Positions 9,099-17,091 of a DNA stretch of 64,000 nt are shown one piece after another (positions within the stretch are counted from its first letter, which is position 1; every line of letters starts with the position of its first letter). Below the pieces are notes generated by a model, which saw only the letters and a program-made list of their open reading frames with translations, was not told the DNA's origin and did no database searches. Made by a program: the position numbers and the translations under genes. This stretch comes from Phytoamicus setariae (lineage in GTDB: Bacteria > Pseudomonadota > Alphaproteobacteria > Rhizobiales > Rhizobiaceae): NCBI RefSeq assembly GCF_016722925.1, contig NZ_JAEQNC010000020.1:1-64000 (forward strand), written 5' to 3'.

Positions 9099-10630
9099 TC
9101 CGCTGCCTCCAGTTCTTCTTCTACACCGGCCATCAGCAGGCCAATTTCGCCTTCCGGCGTTTCAGGGGTACGCTCACCGACGATCCGCCCGGCAAACATC
9201 ACCAGCACCCGGTCGGCCAGCGAGCGGATCTCGTCCAGTTCGACGGAGACGAGAAGGATCGCCTTGCCGGCATCGCGCATCTCGATGATCCGCCGATGGA
9301 TGAATTCGATCGCACCGACATCGACGCCGCGCGTCGGCTGGCCGATGATCAACACATCCGGATTGCGCTCCATTTCGCGCGCCAGAACGATTTTCTGCTG
9401 GTTGCCGCCGGAAAAATTGGCGGTCTTGAGCCGCGGATTGGGTGGCCTGATGTCGTATTGCTCGATCTTCTGCTGTGCATCGGCGCGGATCGCATCGACG
9501 TTCAGCAGCCAGCCCGAACCGTATTTCGGATCGTCGTGATAGCCGAGGACCGAATTCTCCGCCTCGTCGAATTTCAGGACCAGCCCGACATGATGACGGT
9601 CCTCGGGCACATGCGCCAGCCCGCGCTTGCGCAAGCCCGCCGGATCGCGCCGCCCGGTGACGTCGGTGTCCTGACTGTTGAGCTCGACAGTGCCGCTGAC
9701 GGCTCGACGCATACCGGAAATCGCCTCGAGCAACTCCGATTGCCCATTGCCGGCAACGCCCGCAATGCCGACGATCTCGCCGGCGCGCACGTCAAAGGAA
9801 ACGTTGTCGACCATCGTCACCCCGCGCGTGTCCTTGACCGTCAGGTTGCGCACCGAAAGCTTGACACCCGCAGGCTTTGCCTCGCCCTTGTCGACCTGCA
9901 GCAGGACGCGGCGGCCAACCATCAGCTCGGCCAGTTCTTCCACAGAGGTTTTCGCGGTTTCGCGGGTCGCCACGATCTCGCCGCGCCGCATGACCGACAC
10001 CTCATCGGTTATCGCCATGATCTCGCGGAGCTTGTGCGTGATGAAAATGACCGTCTTGCCCTGATCCTTGAGCTGGCCGAGAATCCGGAACAGGTGATCG
10101 GCCTCGGCCGGCGTAAGAACGCCGGTGGGTTCGTCGAGGATCAGGATTTCGGCGCCGCGAAACAGCGCCTTGAGGATTTCGACGCGCTGCTGGATGCCGA
10201 CTGGCAGTTCCTCGATGATCGCATCGGGATCGACCTCCATCTCGTATTCGACTTCAAGCCGCTTGAGTTCCTTGCGCGCCTTGGCAATACCCTTGTTGAG
10301 CACCGCGCTGTCTTCCGCGCCGAGCATGACATTCTCAAGCACGGTGAAATTTTCGACCAGCATGAAGTGCTGGTGAACCATGCCGATGCCGGCGGCGATC
10401 GCGGCACTTGGATCATGGATTGCAACTTTGCTGCCACCGATCTCGATCTCACCCTTGTCGGCCTGGTAGAAGCCATAGAGGATCGACATCAACGTCGATT
10501 TTCCAGCGCCATTTTCGCCGATAATGCCGTGAATGGTGCCCTTGCGAACCTTGAGGTCAATGTTCTTGTTGGCGTGAACAGGGCCGAAACTTTTGTCGAT
10601 GCCCTTGAGTTCGATAGCGAGTTCGCTCAT
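9095..10630 (-). CDS. nucleoside/sugar-type ABC transporter ATPase, two ABC domains
   Basis: This 511-residue protein has tandem ATP-binding domains as in RbsA/YufO-type carriers. The first domain has Walker A GENGAGKST (residues 38-46) and LDEPTGVLTP. The second has the degenerate P-loop GVAGNGQSE usual for this family and a good signature SGGNQQKIVLARE with a Walker B-like GQPTRGVDVG. It is the first gene of the transporter block after the binding protein, from which it is separated by slyX on the other strand and a terminator. Confidence 0.93.
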   Translation of the reverse strand: MSELAIELKGIDKSFGPVHANKNIDLKVRKGTIHGIIGENGAGKSTLMSILYGFYQADKGEIEIGGSKVAIHDPSAAIAAGIGMVHQHFMLVENFTVLENVMLGAEDSAVLNKGIAKARKELKRLEVEYEMEVDPDAIIEELPVGIQQRVEILKALFRGAEILILDEPTGVLTPAEADHLFRILGQLKDQGKTVIFITHKLREIMAITDEVSVMRRGEIVATRETAKTSVEELAELMVGRRVLLQVDKGEAKPAGVKLSVRNLTVKDTRGVTMVDNVSFDVRAGEIVGIAGVAGNGQSELLEAISGMRRAVSGTVELNSQDTDVTGRRDPAGLRKRGLAHVPEDRHHVGLVLKFDEAENSVLGYHDDPKYGSGWLLNVDAIRADAQQKIEQYDIRPPNPRLKTANFSGGNQQKIVLAREMERNPDVLIIGQPTRGVDVGAIEFIHRRIIEMRDAGKAILLVSVELDEIRSLADRVLVMFAGRIVGERTPETPEGEIGLLMAGVEEELEAAE

Positions 10631-10743
10631 GACAACCCAATCGTAACCGTCCGGCCTTCATGGCGCGGATCCGGGTAAAATAATGCGAAGGTTCCGGACT
10701 TGTTGTCCAGCGCCTTTTTCAATTCGGGAAGCGAGGTGGAAAA

Positions 10744-10965
10744 GTGGACACTGATGACGATCGACTCCGAGCGCGCGTCATGCAGCTCGAAGAAAGCGCC
10801 GCCCATCAGGCCCGGACGATCGACGAACTGTCGTCCCAGCTTGCGGAGCAATGGAAGATCATCGATCACTTGCAATTGAAGCTTACGCGATTGTCCGATC
10901 AGTTTCAGGCACTGGAAGATGCCACGCTCGAGGCGCCTGCAAATACCAAGCCGCCGCACTACTGA
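10744..10965 (+). CDS. slyX: SlyX family protein
   Basis: This is a short coiled-coil protein of 73 residues with the SlyX pattern: heptads around LEESAAHQARTIDELSSQLA, the QWKIIDHLQLKLTRL stretch and a proline-rich tail ending in KPPHY. The function of the family is unknown. The likely start is GTG; no better in-frame ATG leaves the family N terminus intact. It is a lone plus-strand gene lodged between two parts of the transporter operon, so the ATPase-permease genes need their own promoter or read-through past the BMP terminator. Confidence 0.85.
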   Translation: MDTDDDRLRARVMQLEESAAHQARTIDELSSQLAEQWKIIDHLQLKLTRLSDQFQALEDATLEAPANTKPPHY

Positions 10966-11000
10966 TCTTTCGCTGCTCTCTTTTCGTTCCCCGACCCATA

Positions 11001-11032
11001 AAAAACCCGCCCCTTTGATCAAAGGAGCGGGC
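11001..11032 (-). terminator. terminator after the BMP-family gene
   Basis: On the minus strand CCCGCTCCTTT pairs with AAAGGGGCGGG (one G-U pair), and TTTTT follows at once. It begins about 15 bases after the binding-protein stop. It should reduce transcription into the downstream ATPase-permease genes. Confidence 0.85.
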
Positions 11033-11046
11033 CTTCATCACCTATT

Positions 11047-12042
11047 TCAATAGGGGCACTTTTCGTCCGACATGTAGTCGTGGACTTCGACGGTCCCGCC
11101 GACGATATCAGCCCTGGCCTTGTCGACGGCCGCAGTCATTTCCGGGGTCACGAGCGGCTTGTTGTTGTCGTCCATGGCAACGCCGACGCCATCTTCCTTC
11201 AGGCCGAGATTCTGGATGTCGGCCACGAACTTGTCGGACTTGACGTCACTGAAGGCGTTGTAGACGGCCACGTCGACGCGCTTCAGCATCGAGGTCAGCA
11301 CTTTGCCCGGCTGCAGCATGTTCTGGTTGGAGTCGACGCCGATGCCGAGCTTGCCGGCTTCAGCCGCAGCCTGCAGAACGCCCACACCGGTACCGCCAGC
11401 GGCGTGATAGACCACGTCAGCGCCCTGGGCGATCTGCGATTTGGCGATTTCGCCACCCTTCACCGGGTCGTTCCAAGCGGACGGATCCGAGCCCGTATAG
11501 GCTTCGAACACTTCGGCGTCCTTCTTCACAGACTTGACGCCGCCGATATAGCCGCAAGCGAACTTGTGGATCAGCGGAATGTCCATGCCGCCGACGAAAC
11601 CGACCTTGTTGGACTTGGCCGAAAGCGCAGCCATCACGCCGGCAAGGTAGGAACCCTCCTGCTCCTTGAAGACGATCGACTTGACGTTCGGCTGGCCGGC
11701 CACGACCATGTCGATGATCGCAAACTTGACGTCGGGATATTCCGGCGCGACCTTTTCGAGGGCAGCAGCCCAGGAGAAGCCGGCAACCACGATCGGGTTG
11801 TTGCCGTCGCCGGCGAATTTGCGCAGCGCCTGTTCGCGCTGTGCGTCGTTGGCGATTTCAAATTCACGGTATGCAATTCCGGTGTCGGCCTTGAATTTCT
11901 CCGCACCATTAAAAGCGGCTTCATTGAATGATTTGTCAAATTTGCCGCCCAGGTCATAGATGATCGCCGGCTTGATATCGGCAGCCCATGCAGAAGCGCT
12001 CATCGACGCGGTCGCCATGAGTGTCAGAAGAATTTTTTTCAT
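11047..12042 (-). CDS. BMP-family ABC transporter substrate-binding protein
   Basis: This 331-residue periplasmic protein has a signal peptide ending AWA-AD near residue 21. The basic membrane protein (BMP, PnrA-like) fold is recognised by DLGGKFDKSFNEAAFNGAEK, VGFVGGMDIPLIHKFACGY and a late YHAAGGTGVGVLQAA. Family members bind purine or pyrimidine nucleosides. No lipobox cysteine is present, as usual for Gram-negative forms. The strong terminator after it, ahead of the ATPase and permeases, fits the common need for more binding protein than membrane components. Confidence 0.93.
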   Translation of the reverse strand: MKKILLTLMATASMSASAWAADIKPAIIYDLGGKFDKSFNEAAFNGAEKFKADTGIAYREFEIANDAQREQALRKFAGDGNNPIVVAGFSWAAALEKVAPEYPDVKFAIIDMVVAGQPNVKSIVFKEQEGSYLAGVMAALSAKSNKVGFVGGMDIPLIHKFACGYIGGVKSVKKDAEVFEAYTGSDPSAWNDPVKGGEIAKSQIAQGADVVYHAAGGTGVGVLQAAAEAGKLGIGVDSNQNMLQPGKVLTSMLKRVDVAVYNAFSDVKSDKFVADIQNLGLKEDGVGVAMDDNNKPLVTPEMTAAVDKARADIVGGTVEVHDYMSDEKCPY

Positions 12043-12274
12043 TTTTTATAGCCCTGTTTTTGCACACACAGTTTTGCGGGTTAGCCGGAAGCCCTCGATT
12101 TCGGCTCGCAACCAAGCACCGGCCTCATTCCTCCTGAGGCGGGACGGCATGCATCCTTGCATGGCTTCGGAAAAAATTCACCAAAAATTTTTCAGATGGT
12201 AAAAAAAGCAAATTTCGGCCAATTAGCTGTTTGTTATCAACAGCTAACGGCCATGAAGAAAACGATCGAGACCG

Positions 12275-12922
12275 TCAGATGACGCAGGCCACGCCGGTCC
12301 CCTTGAGGCCGCAATAGCCACCCGGGTTCTTGGCAAGATACTGCTGGTGCGGTTCATCCGCATAGTAGAACGGCCCGGCAATGCCGATTTCGGTGGTGAC
12401 CGCAGCATTGCGCCCGGCTTTCTTCAGCTCGGCTTGGTAAGCGTCGCGCGCGGCTACTGCGCGCCTCTGTTGATCCTCGTCGAAGGTGTAGATCGCCGAG
12501 CGATAGGTGGTGCCGATATCGTTGCCCTGCCGCATTCCCTGGGTTGGATCATGCTCCTCGAAGAATGTCTTCAGCAGTGCCTCGAAGCTGACAACCTGCG
12601 GATCCCAGACGACGAGAACGACCTCGGCATGGCCGGTAAGGCCCGTCGTGGTCTCCTGATAGGTCGGGTTCTTGGTGAAGCCGCCGGAATAGCCTACGGC
12701 AGTGACCCAGACGCCGGGCACCTTCCAGAACAATCGTTCGGCTCCCCAGAAGCACCCCATGCCGAACAGCGCCATTTCAAGGCCTACCGGAAACGGAGCC
12801 TTGAGCGCCCGGCCATTGACGAAATGATGGCTGGCGGTCGGAATTTCGGCCCCCCTGCCCGGCAGCGCATGCGCCGGATCCGGCATCGCCGTCTTCTTGT
12901 TGAACATATCGATCACAAACAT
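12275..12922 (-). CDS. msrA: peptide-methionine (S)-S-oxide reductase
   Basis: MsrA repairs oxidised methionine in proteins. The catalytic GCFWGAE motif has its cysteine at residue 57. The N-terminal extension before it is typical of rhizobial MsrA. The C-terminal [13 protein letters not shown] carries the resolving cysteine(s). AAAGGACGAAGAG precedes the ATG. The downstream region toward the BMP gene is about 230 bases and serves as that gene's upstream region; I see nothing else in it. Confidence 0.96.
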   Translation of the reverse strand: MFVIDMFNKKTAMPDPAHALPGRGAEIPTASHHFVNGRALKAPFPVGLEMALFGMGCFWGAERLFWKVPGVWVTAVGYSGGFTKNPTYQETTTGLTGHAEVVLVVWDPQVVSFEALLKTFFEEHDPTQGMRQGNDIGTTYRSAIYTFDEDQQRRAVAARDAYQAELKKAGRNAAVTTEIGIAGPFYYADEPHQQYLAKNPGGYCGLKGTGVACVI

Positions 12923-12969
12923 CTCTTCGTCCTTTCACAAGCGATCCTGCCTCGCGGGATCCCGCGCAG

Positions 12970-13287
12970 TCAGGCCGCGAAGCGTCCAGCAGCAGGCTGA
13001 CGCTTGAACGCACCCAGCCAGAACATCAGCGACAGGGCCAATAGCACCATGAACGCCGGCTGCAACAACATCCATTCGATTGCTGTATCCCACACATAAG
13101 CGGAAATATGGCTGCGAAAATAGTCCTCCGCGGCCGACAGCATATCCGGATTGACGCTGAAAAGAGCTGCGCCGAGAGGTGTGAGCAATACGCGTTCGCT
13201 GGCAACCGACTGGATAGAATCAATTATTCCAACAATGACGGCGGAAGCGAGAAACAAGAGACTCAACAGCCGCAACAAGAATCGCAT
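12970..13287 (-). CDS. small membrane protein of unknown function
   Basis: The product has 105 residues with two clear hydrophobic segments, one at the N terminus (FLLRLLSLLFLASAVIVGII) and one near the C terminus (FMVLLALSLMFWLGAF), joined by a soluble stretch. The ATG has a strong GGAGGAAT site. A much longer in-frame reading upstream would run antisense through the tRNA and is rejected. It ends close to msrA in the same orientation and may be co-transcribed with it. I do not recognise the function. Confidence 0.7.
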   Translation of the reverse strand: MRFLLRLLSLLFLASAVIVGIIDSIQSVASERVLLTPLGAALFSVNPDMLSAAEDYFRSHISAYVWDTAIEWMLLQPAFMVLLALSLMFWLGAFKRQPAAGRFAA

Positions 13288-13598
13288 CGCTATTCCTCCA
13301 GGTGAACCACCCCCAAACCGGGGCGACATGTCATGCAGTTCACCTGACGCGCTCCGCCTTGCGAAAAGCCCATTCCCGAACCGGTTTCCGCAGAAATCCG
13401 AACATTGTTTCCATGAGATAACGTTGATATCGCGGCCTTTCAATGGCGGCTGAGTGCCGGTTGTGAAAAAGCCGTTCAAAAATATGTTAAAGAGGGTTGA
13501 TTGCGCGCAGATCATCGGTATATATCGCGCCGGAAGTTGGACGGACCAAGGCCCGCGCGTCGCGCAGGATTTGAATGCGGCCAGTCTCTCAAAAATGT
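13288..13598. other. intergenic region upstream of tRNA-Ser
   Basis: About 310 bases hold the promoters of the leftward membrane-protein gene and the rightward tRNA gene. I see no supported gene in it. Confidence 0.6.
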
Positions 13599-13688
13599 GG
13601 ACAGGTGGCCGAGTGGTTGAAGGCGCACGCCTGGAACGCGTGTGTACGTGAAAGCGTACCGAGGGTTCGAATCCCTCTCTGTCCGCCA
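13599..13688 (+). tRNA. tRNA-Ser (anticodon GGA)
   Basis: A 90-base class II tRNA with acceptor GGACAGG paired to TCTGTCC, discriminator G and an encoded CCA. The anticodon loop reads CTGGAAC (anticodon GGA). A long variable arm follows, and the T loop is GGTTCGAATCC. Its 3' end is the integration site of the element to the right. The tRNA stays intact because the crossover lies in the repeated 3' end. Confidence 0.95.
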
Positions 13689-13690
13689 TT
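13673..13690 (+). repeat. attL core, 18-bp direct repeat in the tRNA 3' end
   Basis: CCCTCTCTGTCCGCCATT covers the T-arm side, acceptor and CCA of tRNA-Ser plus two bases. An identical copy lies about 10.4 kb to the right. The bases on either side differ between copies, so the exact repeat is 18 bp. An integrase gene points at this end, the usual arrangement for tRNA-targeting tyrosine recombinases. Confidence 0.93.
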
Positions 13691-13711
13691 ATCTTTATTT
13701 TCCGTAACCAT
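13691..13711 (-). other. 5' end of an ORF completed across attP in the circle
   Basis: On the minus strand this reads ATG plus six codons (M-V-T-E-N-K-D) and then enters the att core in frame. AGAGG stands five bases before the ATG. In the chromosome the frame continues antisense into the tRNA. In the excised circle it would continue through the 18-bp core into the ORF at the element's right end, giving about 94 residues. This is deduced by joining the two ends on paper. Confidence 0.6.
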
Positions 13712-13732
13712 TTCAGCCTCTTACGTTTCGGA

Positions 13733-13761
13733 TTGTCCAACTTCTTGGGACAGTTGGACAA
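13733..13761. promoter_or_regulatory. inverted repeat between integrase stop and attL
   Basis: TTGTCCAACT and AGTTGGACAA form perfect 10-bp arms around nine bases. No T-run follows on either strand, so a terminator is less likely than a protein site. A related palindrome, TGGACAA-A-TTGTCCA, lies at 15082-15096 just upstream of the integrase. Arm-type integrase or directionality-factor sites, or an operator for the rebuilt transcript, are the main options. Confidence 0.45.
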
Positions 13762-13767
13762 AAGTTT

Positions 13768-15048
13768 CTATTTTGCGCTCTCCGCGATCGCCGTTGACCA
13801 AGCAGCTTCGAAAGCAATTCTTGCCTCGTCCTCGGTTACTCGGATTTTCGAGCCGGAAAGACGCATAAACATAAGCTGATAGAGAAGCGCGGGCTCCGGG
13901 CGGCCGTCTACCATGTGGTTTTGGTGATCACGTCTCATCCGACCGGCGAGGCAGTCAGCCACTAGCACGCGGGCGACGTCCTGAATTAGCTCCTCCCGCT
14001 TGCGATCAGACCTTTCGGGCATGGTATCGACGGCTGCGTCGGCCATTTTTTGCTGGTCTGCATCTCGGGTGTAGACTTCGACTTCCTTAAGCGAGAGGTG
14101 GCCTGTCACAGCCGCGATATGATTGGCGCTGTTGCCTGCCTCGGCCAATCGACGCGCCGCTGCCTTGCGCAATCCGTGGGCGGTGCAGTGCGTGAGGCCA
14201 GCTTCATTACAACGATCACGGAACCAGTTGCCGAAGCCAGCCGCGGTGAAGGCCTTGCCGAAATGGGTCACAAGCAGTGTTTGGTAATTGGACCCGCGCA
14301 CCATTTCGAGCGCATCGATCAGAGAACCATGCATCTTGATTGCAAGGCGGGTGCCTGTTTTCTCCTGCCGCACCTTGATCCGGTTGCCGGTCACATCCAA
14401 CCAGCCCAGCTTGACCGCGTCGCCGCGCCGCTGGCCTGTGTAAAGCATTAGCGCCATTGCCAGACGCGGCTTCGTGCCGATCGGATGCCGCCTTTCATAG
14501 ATGGCGATCTCCTCCTCGGTCCAAGTGTGAAAGCCATCCGTTTTCTTGCCGTACCCCTTCATCTTCACAGTCGGGTCGCGCGCTATCAGCTCGATGTCGA
14601 TGGCATGCTTGATCAAGATCCGCAGCATACGGAGATAGTTGTTCGCCGCCGCCGGCGTCGCCGCCTTCTTGCCAATTATGGCCTTGACATGAGCACGCGT
14701 CAGATCGGCTATGGCCTTGGTGCCATGTTCCCGGCGAATGCTCTCGCAAATACCTCTGTAAGTGCGTTGCGTTGACACCGCCGTCCCCCGAAATTCGGGA
14801 GACTGATAATAGGAGGCAATCACCGATGACATGCTACCAGGCTTCTGCCGGGCCTTGCCGACCCGCGTAACCGCGACACGCTCATTCTTAAGTGCCGCCT
14901 GATATTCACGATCGAATTCATCAGAGGGGAAAGGTGACTTCAGATAGATCGAAGTCAGACCCTTGCGAAAGCGAAGCCGCAATTTCTTATGCCGGTCACG
15001 GCTTGCACTGACATATTTGGGCAGCGCGGTTTTATTCTTCCTCGCCAT
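13768..15048 (-). CDS. int: tyrosine recombinase/integrase
   Basis: This 426-residue phage-type integrase should catalyse insertion and excision at tRNA-Ser. The N-terminal basic segment and SAM-like DNA-binding domain lead to the catalytic core: arginine in YTGQRRGDAVKLG, HGLRKAAARR (H-x-x-R), the late histidine in VTGHLSLKEVEVYTR and the nucleophilic tyrosine in the same stretch. The start at MARKNKTAL has GAGG upstream and overlaps the preceding small ORF by 17 bases, suggesting translational coupling. A longer upstream reading was rejected. It points toward attL, as is usual. Confidence 0.95.
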   Translation of the reverse strand: MARKNKTALPKYVSASRDRHKKLRLRFRKGLTSIYLKSPFPSDEFDREYQAALKNERVAVTRVGKARQKPGSMSSVIASYYQSPEFRGTAVSTQRTYRGICESIRREHGTKAIADLTRAHVKAIIGKKAATPAAANNYLRMLRILIKHAIDIELIARDPTVKMKGYGKKTDGFHTWTEEEIAIYERRHPIGTKPRLAMALMLYTGQRRGDAVKLGWLDVTGNRIKVRQEKTGTRLAIKMHGSLIDALEMVRGSNYQTLLVTHFGKAFTAAGFGNWFRDRCNEAGLTHCTAHGLRKAAARRLAEAGNSANHIAAVTGHLSLKEVEVYTRDADQQKMADAAVDTMPERSDRKREELIQDVARVLVADCLAGRMRRDHQNHMVDGRPEPALLYQLMFMRLSGSKIRVTEDEARIAFEAAWSTAIAESAK

Positions 15049-15223
15049 TGCCCAAGACCTCATCCCATTCGTTTTCTCGTATGGACAAATTGTCCAAACG
15101 GCCCGCCGCCTGGCTGATGATCCTAATACCGTCTTTGTTTGCGATGATTTCGCGGATGACAACGCCGGCCGCCAGCGCGCCCTTAACCGCCCTCGTGACT
15201 TCAATCTGCTTAAATGTGTTCAT
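15032..15223 (-). CDS. small protein overlapping the integrase start
   Basis: The product has 63 residues with the core EVTRAVKGALAAGVVIREI and a C-terminal acidic tail. I recall short proteins with a TRAxKGAxxAG pattern directly upstream of integrases in many alphaproteobacterial elements; their role is not established. Overlap with int suggests co-translation. Size and position would suit a recombination directionality factor or DNA-bending partner, but no HTH can be asserted from the sequence alone. Confidence 0.7.
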   Translation of the reverse strand: MNTFKQIEVTRAVKGALAAGVVIREIIANKDGIRIISQAAGRLDNLSIRENEWDEVLGNGEEE

Positions 15224-15241
15224 CAGTCAAATCCTCGATTT

Positions 15242-15826
15242 CTAGTCCAGCTCTTCAAAACGGCGAATGACATCTCGCTTTTGGTCGACGTTCATTCCCG
15301 CCAGCAATGCGACGAACTCCGACACCTTCATGCCGGCCTCGGCGGCGTCGATCTTGCGCACGATGGAGCGCGCTCCGATCAGAACGGCAGGCGCTATTCG
15401 GCGGCCGTCCCAGATATAGTTTCCCCGAAGGTAGTACCGCTGGTCCATTTCGCTGAAGAACCGTTCGATGTAGAAGACGCCGGCGACATTGTTGTCTGTC
15501 TCAGATACTTCGTAGTAGCCGGGACCGTCATATTCGACACGCGGCGGCGCATAACCATCCATCCACACCGAGAACGCCCTGCCGTTGTCCCAGGTACGAT
15601 AAGCGAAGCTCACTTTGTCAGCGTCTGGATGCATCGTCGCTAGGACGGCCCGTATCTGGGCGACGCAGGCGTCAAACTGCTGGTCAAGCGGAACCAGCTC
15701 CGCGATGTCGGACGCCACGGCCGGTGCGGCGATCGCGACCGACGTCGCGGCAGTGCCGACGAGAAATCCCCGACGGCTCATTTCGCTTGCATTTTCAGAG
15801 GGATTTGATCTATACAATTCAGGCAT
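15242..15826 (-). CDS. Tat-exported protein of unknown function
   Basis: The product has 194 residues. After about 15 residues comes the twin-arginine signal SRRGFLVGTAATSVAIAAPA, ending AVAS. The mature part is rich in aromatic residues (FSVWMDGYAPPRVEYDGPGY, YLRGNYIWDG) and ends in an acidic helix. AAGG upstream favours this start over a methionine 15 codons later at the Tat motif. I do not recognise the domain. It lies head-to-tail with the int pair and may be expressed with them from the left-pointing regulator promoter, subject to the terminator hairpin in between. Confidence 0.7.
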   Translation of the reverse strand: MPELYRSNPSENASEMSRRGFLVGTAATSVAIAAPAVASDIAELVPLDQQFDACVAQIRAVLATMHPDADKVSFAYRTWDNGRAFSVWMDGYAPPRVEYDGPGYYEVSETDNNVAGVFYIERFFSEMDQRYYLRGNYIWDGRRIAPAVLIGARSIVRKIDAAEAGMKVSEFVALLAGMNVDQKRDVIRRFEELD

Positions 15827-15860
15827 TTGATGCACCTTTGCTATGGGGTGTTGAAGATAG

Positions 15861-15905
15861 AAAAAGGGCGAAGTCGGTTTCTCAGGCCGTGACTTCGCCC
15901 TTTTT
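15861..15905. terminator. long hairpin inside the regulator 3' end
   Basis: A 15-bp perfect stem starts AAAAAGGGCGAAGTC and closes with its complement around a 15-base loop, with A-runs and T-runs at both ends. It can act in both directions. It overlaps the stop region of the leftward Arc-type gene, so it should separate that gene from the Tat-protein and integrase genes beyond it. Confidence 0.75.
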
Positions 15906-16046
15906 CGTTTCCGTCGTTTTTCCGACGACACTTTTCAGCATCGTTACGATTTCGGAATTCATGGAGCGACGGTTTTGGGAGGCGATCTGCTTAATGCGAT
16001 CTCTCAGCCCGTCGGGCACCCGTATCTTAAGCTGGTCACTGCTCAT
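15882..16046 (-). CDS. Arc-type ribbon-helix-helix repressor (short)
   Basis: This 54-residue protein has a classical Arc/MetJ layout: strand SDQLKIRVPDGL, then DRIKQIASQNRRSMNSEIVTM as two helices. GGAG lies eight bases before the ATG. It is transcribed away from a second Arc-like gene, with a large palindromic operator between them, which is the arrangement of a phage-type genetic switch. It would probably act as a dimer of dimers on the repeated half-sites. Its length is below the usual cut-off for gene calling, so it is easily missed. Confidence 0.85.
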   Translation of the reverse strand: MSSDQLKIRVPDGLRDRIKQIASQNRRSMNSEIVTMLKSVVGKTTETKKGEVTA

Positions 16047-16058
16047 CGGCGTCTCCGT

Positions 16059-16133
16059 CAATTGGACCTAAAAGGTACCGCAACTTTGGTGGTACCTTTT
16101 AGGTCCAATTGCGTCAAGTACCTTTTTGGTCCA
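16059..16133. promoter_or_regulatory. divergent operator: large inverted repeat plus third half-site
   Basis: Bases 16059-16079 and 16091-16111 are a perfect 21-bp inverted repeat with an 11-base spacer. The half-site reads GGTACCTTTTAGGTCCA on one arm. A third, slightly changed copy (AGTACCTTTTTGGTCCA) lies at 16117-16133, next to the rightward start codon. The repeat fills the space between the two Arc-type genes. TAGAAT at 16134-16139 could be the -10 of the rightward promoter; this is tentative. Confidence 0.85.
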
Positions 16134-16143
16134 TAGAATTTTT

Positions 16144-16689
16144 ATGGCGCCTAAACAGACCGACCCACAGTTTAAATTAAGAATGCCGCCCTCCCTAAAG
16201 GAGGCGATCGAGGCTGCCGTTGTAGAAACGGGCCGTTCAATGAACGCGGAAATGGTCCATCGCCTCGAGCAATCCTTCAGGCCTAGTCAAGGATTGTTGC
16301 CGGAGACGGATTTAAGATTCCTTGTTGAGCACATACAGTCTCTCCAAGAAAACATTAAACAAAGACAGAAATGGACAAAAACACAAACTACAACTGTCAA
16401 ATTTTCCATTTTAGCGCTGATGAAGAGCGCAAATCTTCTGAGAGAGGGCGCGGAATTAATACTAAATACTCCGGAAGCACCTGAAAATATAATTAATTTT
16501 GCGATGGAGATGCACAAATTCTCTAAAGAAACGCTTGCGGTAGCATCAAAGATTCTAGGATCTTCTGCAGATGAAGCACCGACGCTTGTGGAAGAGTTTC
16601 AGCAAGAGGTACGCGAATTCGACACGCACCAGCGGTCAATCTTTGACCAGAATGCGTTCAAGGATCTCGACCTTCCAGACGACGACTGA
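16144..16689 (+). CDS. Arc-type DNA-binding protein with C-terminal extension
   Basis: The product has 181 residues. Residues about 5-50 form a ribbon-helix-helix domain (DPQFKLRMPPSLKEAIEAAV, then GRSMNAEMVHRLEQS). The remainder is helical, with VEHIQSLQENIKQRQKWTK and a later segment around IINFAMEMHKFSKETL that could oligomerise. The gene is AT-rich compared with the host. No Shine-Dalgarno sequence precedes the ATG and the likely -10 is only a few bases away, so the message may be leaderless, as with some phage repressors. With the divergent short Arc protein it should form the lysogeny-type switch of the element. Confidence 0.8.
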   Translation: MAPKQTDPQFKLRMPPSLKEAIEAAVVETGRSMNAEMVHRLEQSFRPSQGLLPETDLRFLVEHIQSLQENIKQRQKWTKTQTTTVKFSILALMKSANLLREGAELILNTPEAPENIINFAMEMHKFSKETLAVASKILGSSADEAPTLVEEFQQEVREFDTHQRSIFDQNAFKDLDLPDDD

Positions 16690-16700
16690 GAGGAAGGCAA

Positions 16701-16973
16701 ATGGCTGAAGAAAGCGAGCAGGAACGGCTTGCATCCTTGGCGAAAGCCGAGATCGAAAATGCCGAGGCATTTCTGCCAGGCAGTTTCGGCTGCCACGAAG
16801 CCTTGCATGCAGCGTCAATCATGACCGACGCCGTTGCCCGCAACCTCCTCGAACACGAAGCGATCTTGCTGGACCCCGAATTCTACCGCCTTGCCAGCGC
16901 CGCGCACACCGCGCTTTTCGATCTCTATCAGGCGATCGGCGCAAAGCACCTCAGCCCCGTTGACGACGATTGA
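16701..16973 (+). CDS. hypothetical helical protein
   Basis: The product has 90 residues, is acidic and predicted mostly helical, with no membrane segment and no motif that I recognise. GAGAGGAAGG precedes the ATG, and the gene begins 11 bases after the Arc-like gene ends, so it belongs to the same rightward operon. Confidence 0.6.
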   Translation: MAEESEQERLASLAKAEIENAEAFLPGSFGCHEALHAASIMTDAVARNLLEHEAILLDPEFYRLASAAHTALFDLYQAIGAKHLSPVDDD

Positions 16974-17091
16974 CGATGCGACTGCATGCCTCGCGCTACG
17001 ACACTACACCCGCTAGGTCAGCTCTGACAGATCGCGGCCGGGAAAACTGGGATGACGACTAAGCCGCACCTGTTCGACTATCCGGATATAG

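Noticed and set aside
9296-10678. 460-codon plus-strand frame opposite the nucleoside ABC ATPase
   Set aside because: Shadow of a conserved ATPase gene; no own motif.
12043-12274. Riboswitch ahead of the BMP nucleoside-binding gene
   Set aside because: The upstream region shows AT-rich tracts but none of the conserved pairing pattern of a purine-type aptamer that I can make out by eye.
13288-13761. Long N-terminal extension of the small membrane protein reading antisense through tRNA-Ser
   Set aside because: It crosses the tRNA and attL; the conserved hydrophobic start and the GGAGGAAT site support the short form.
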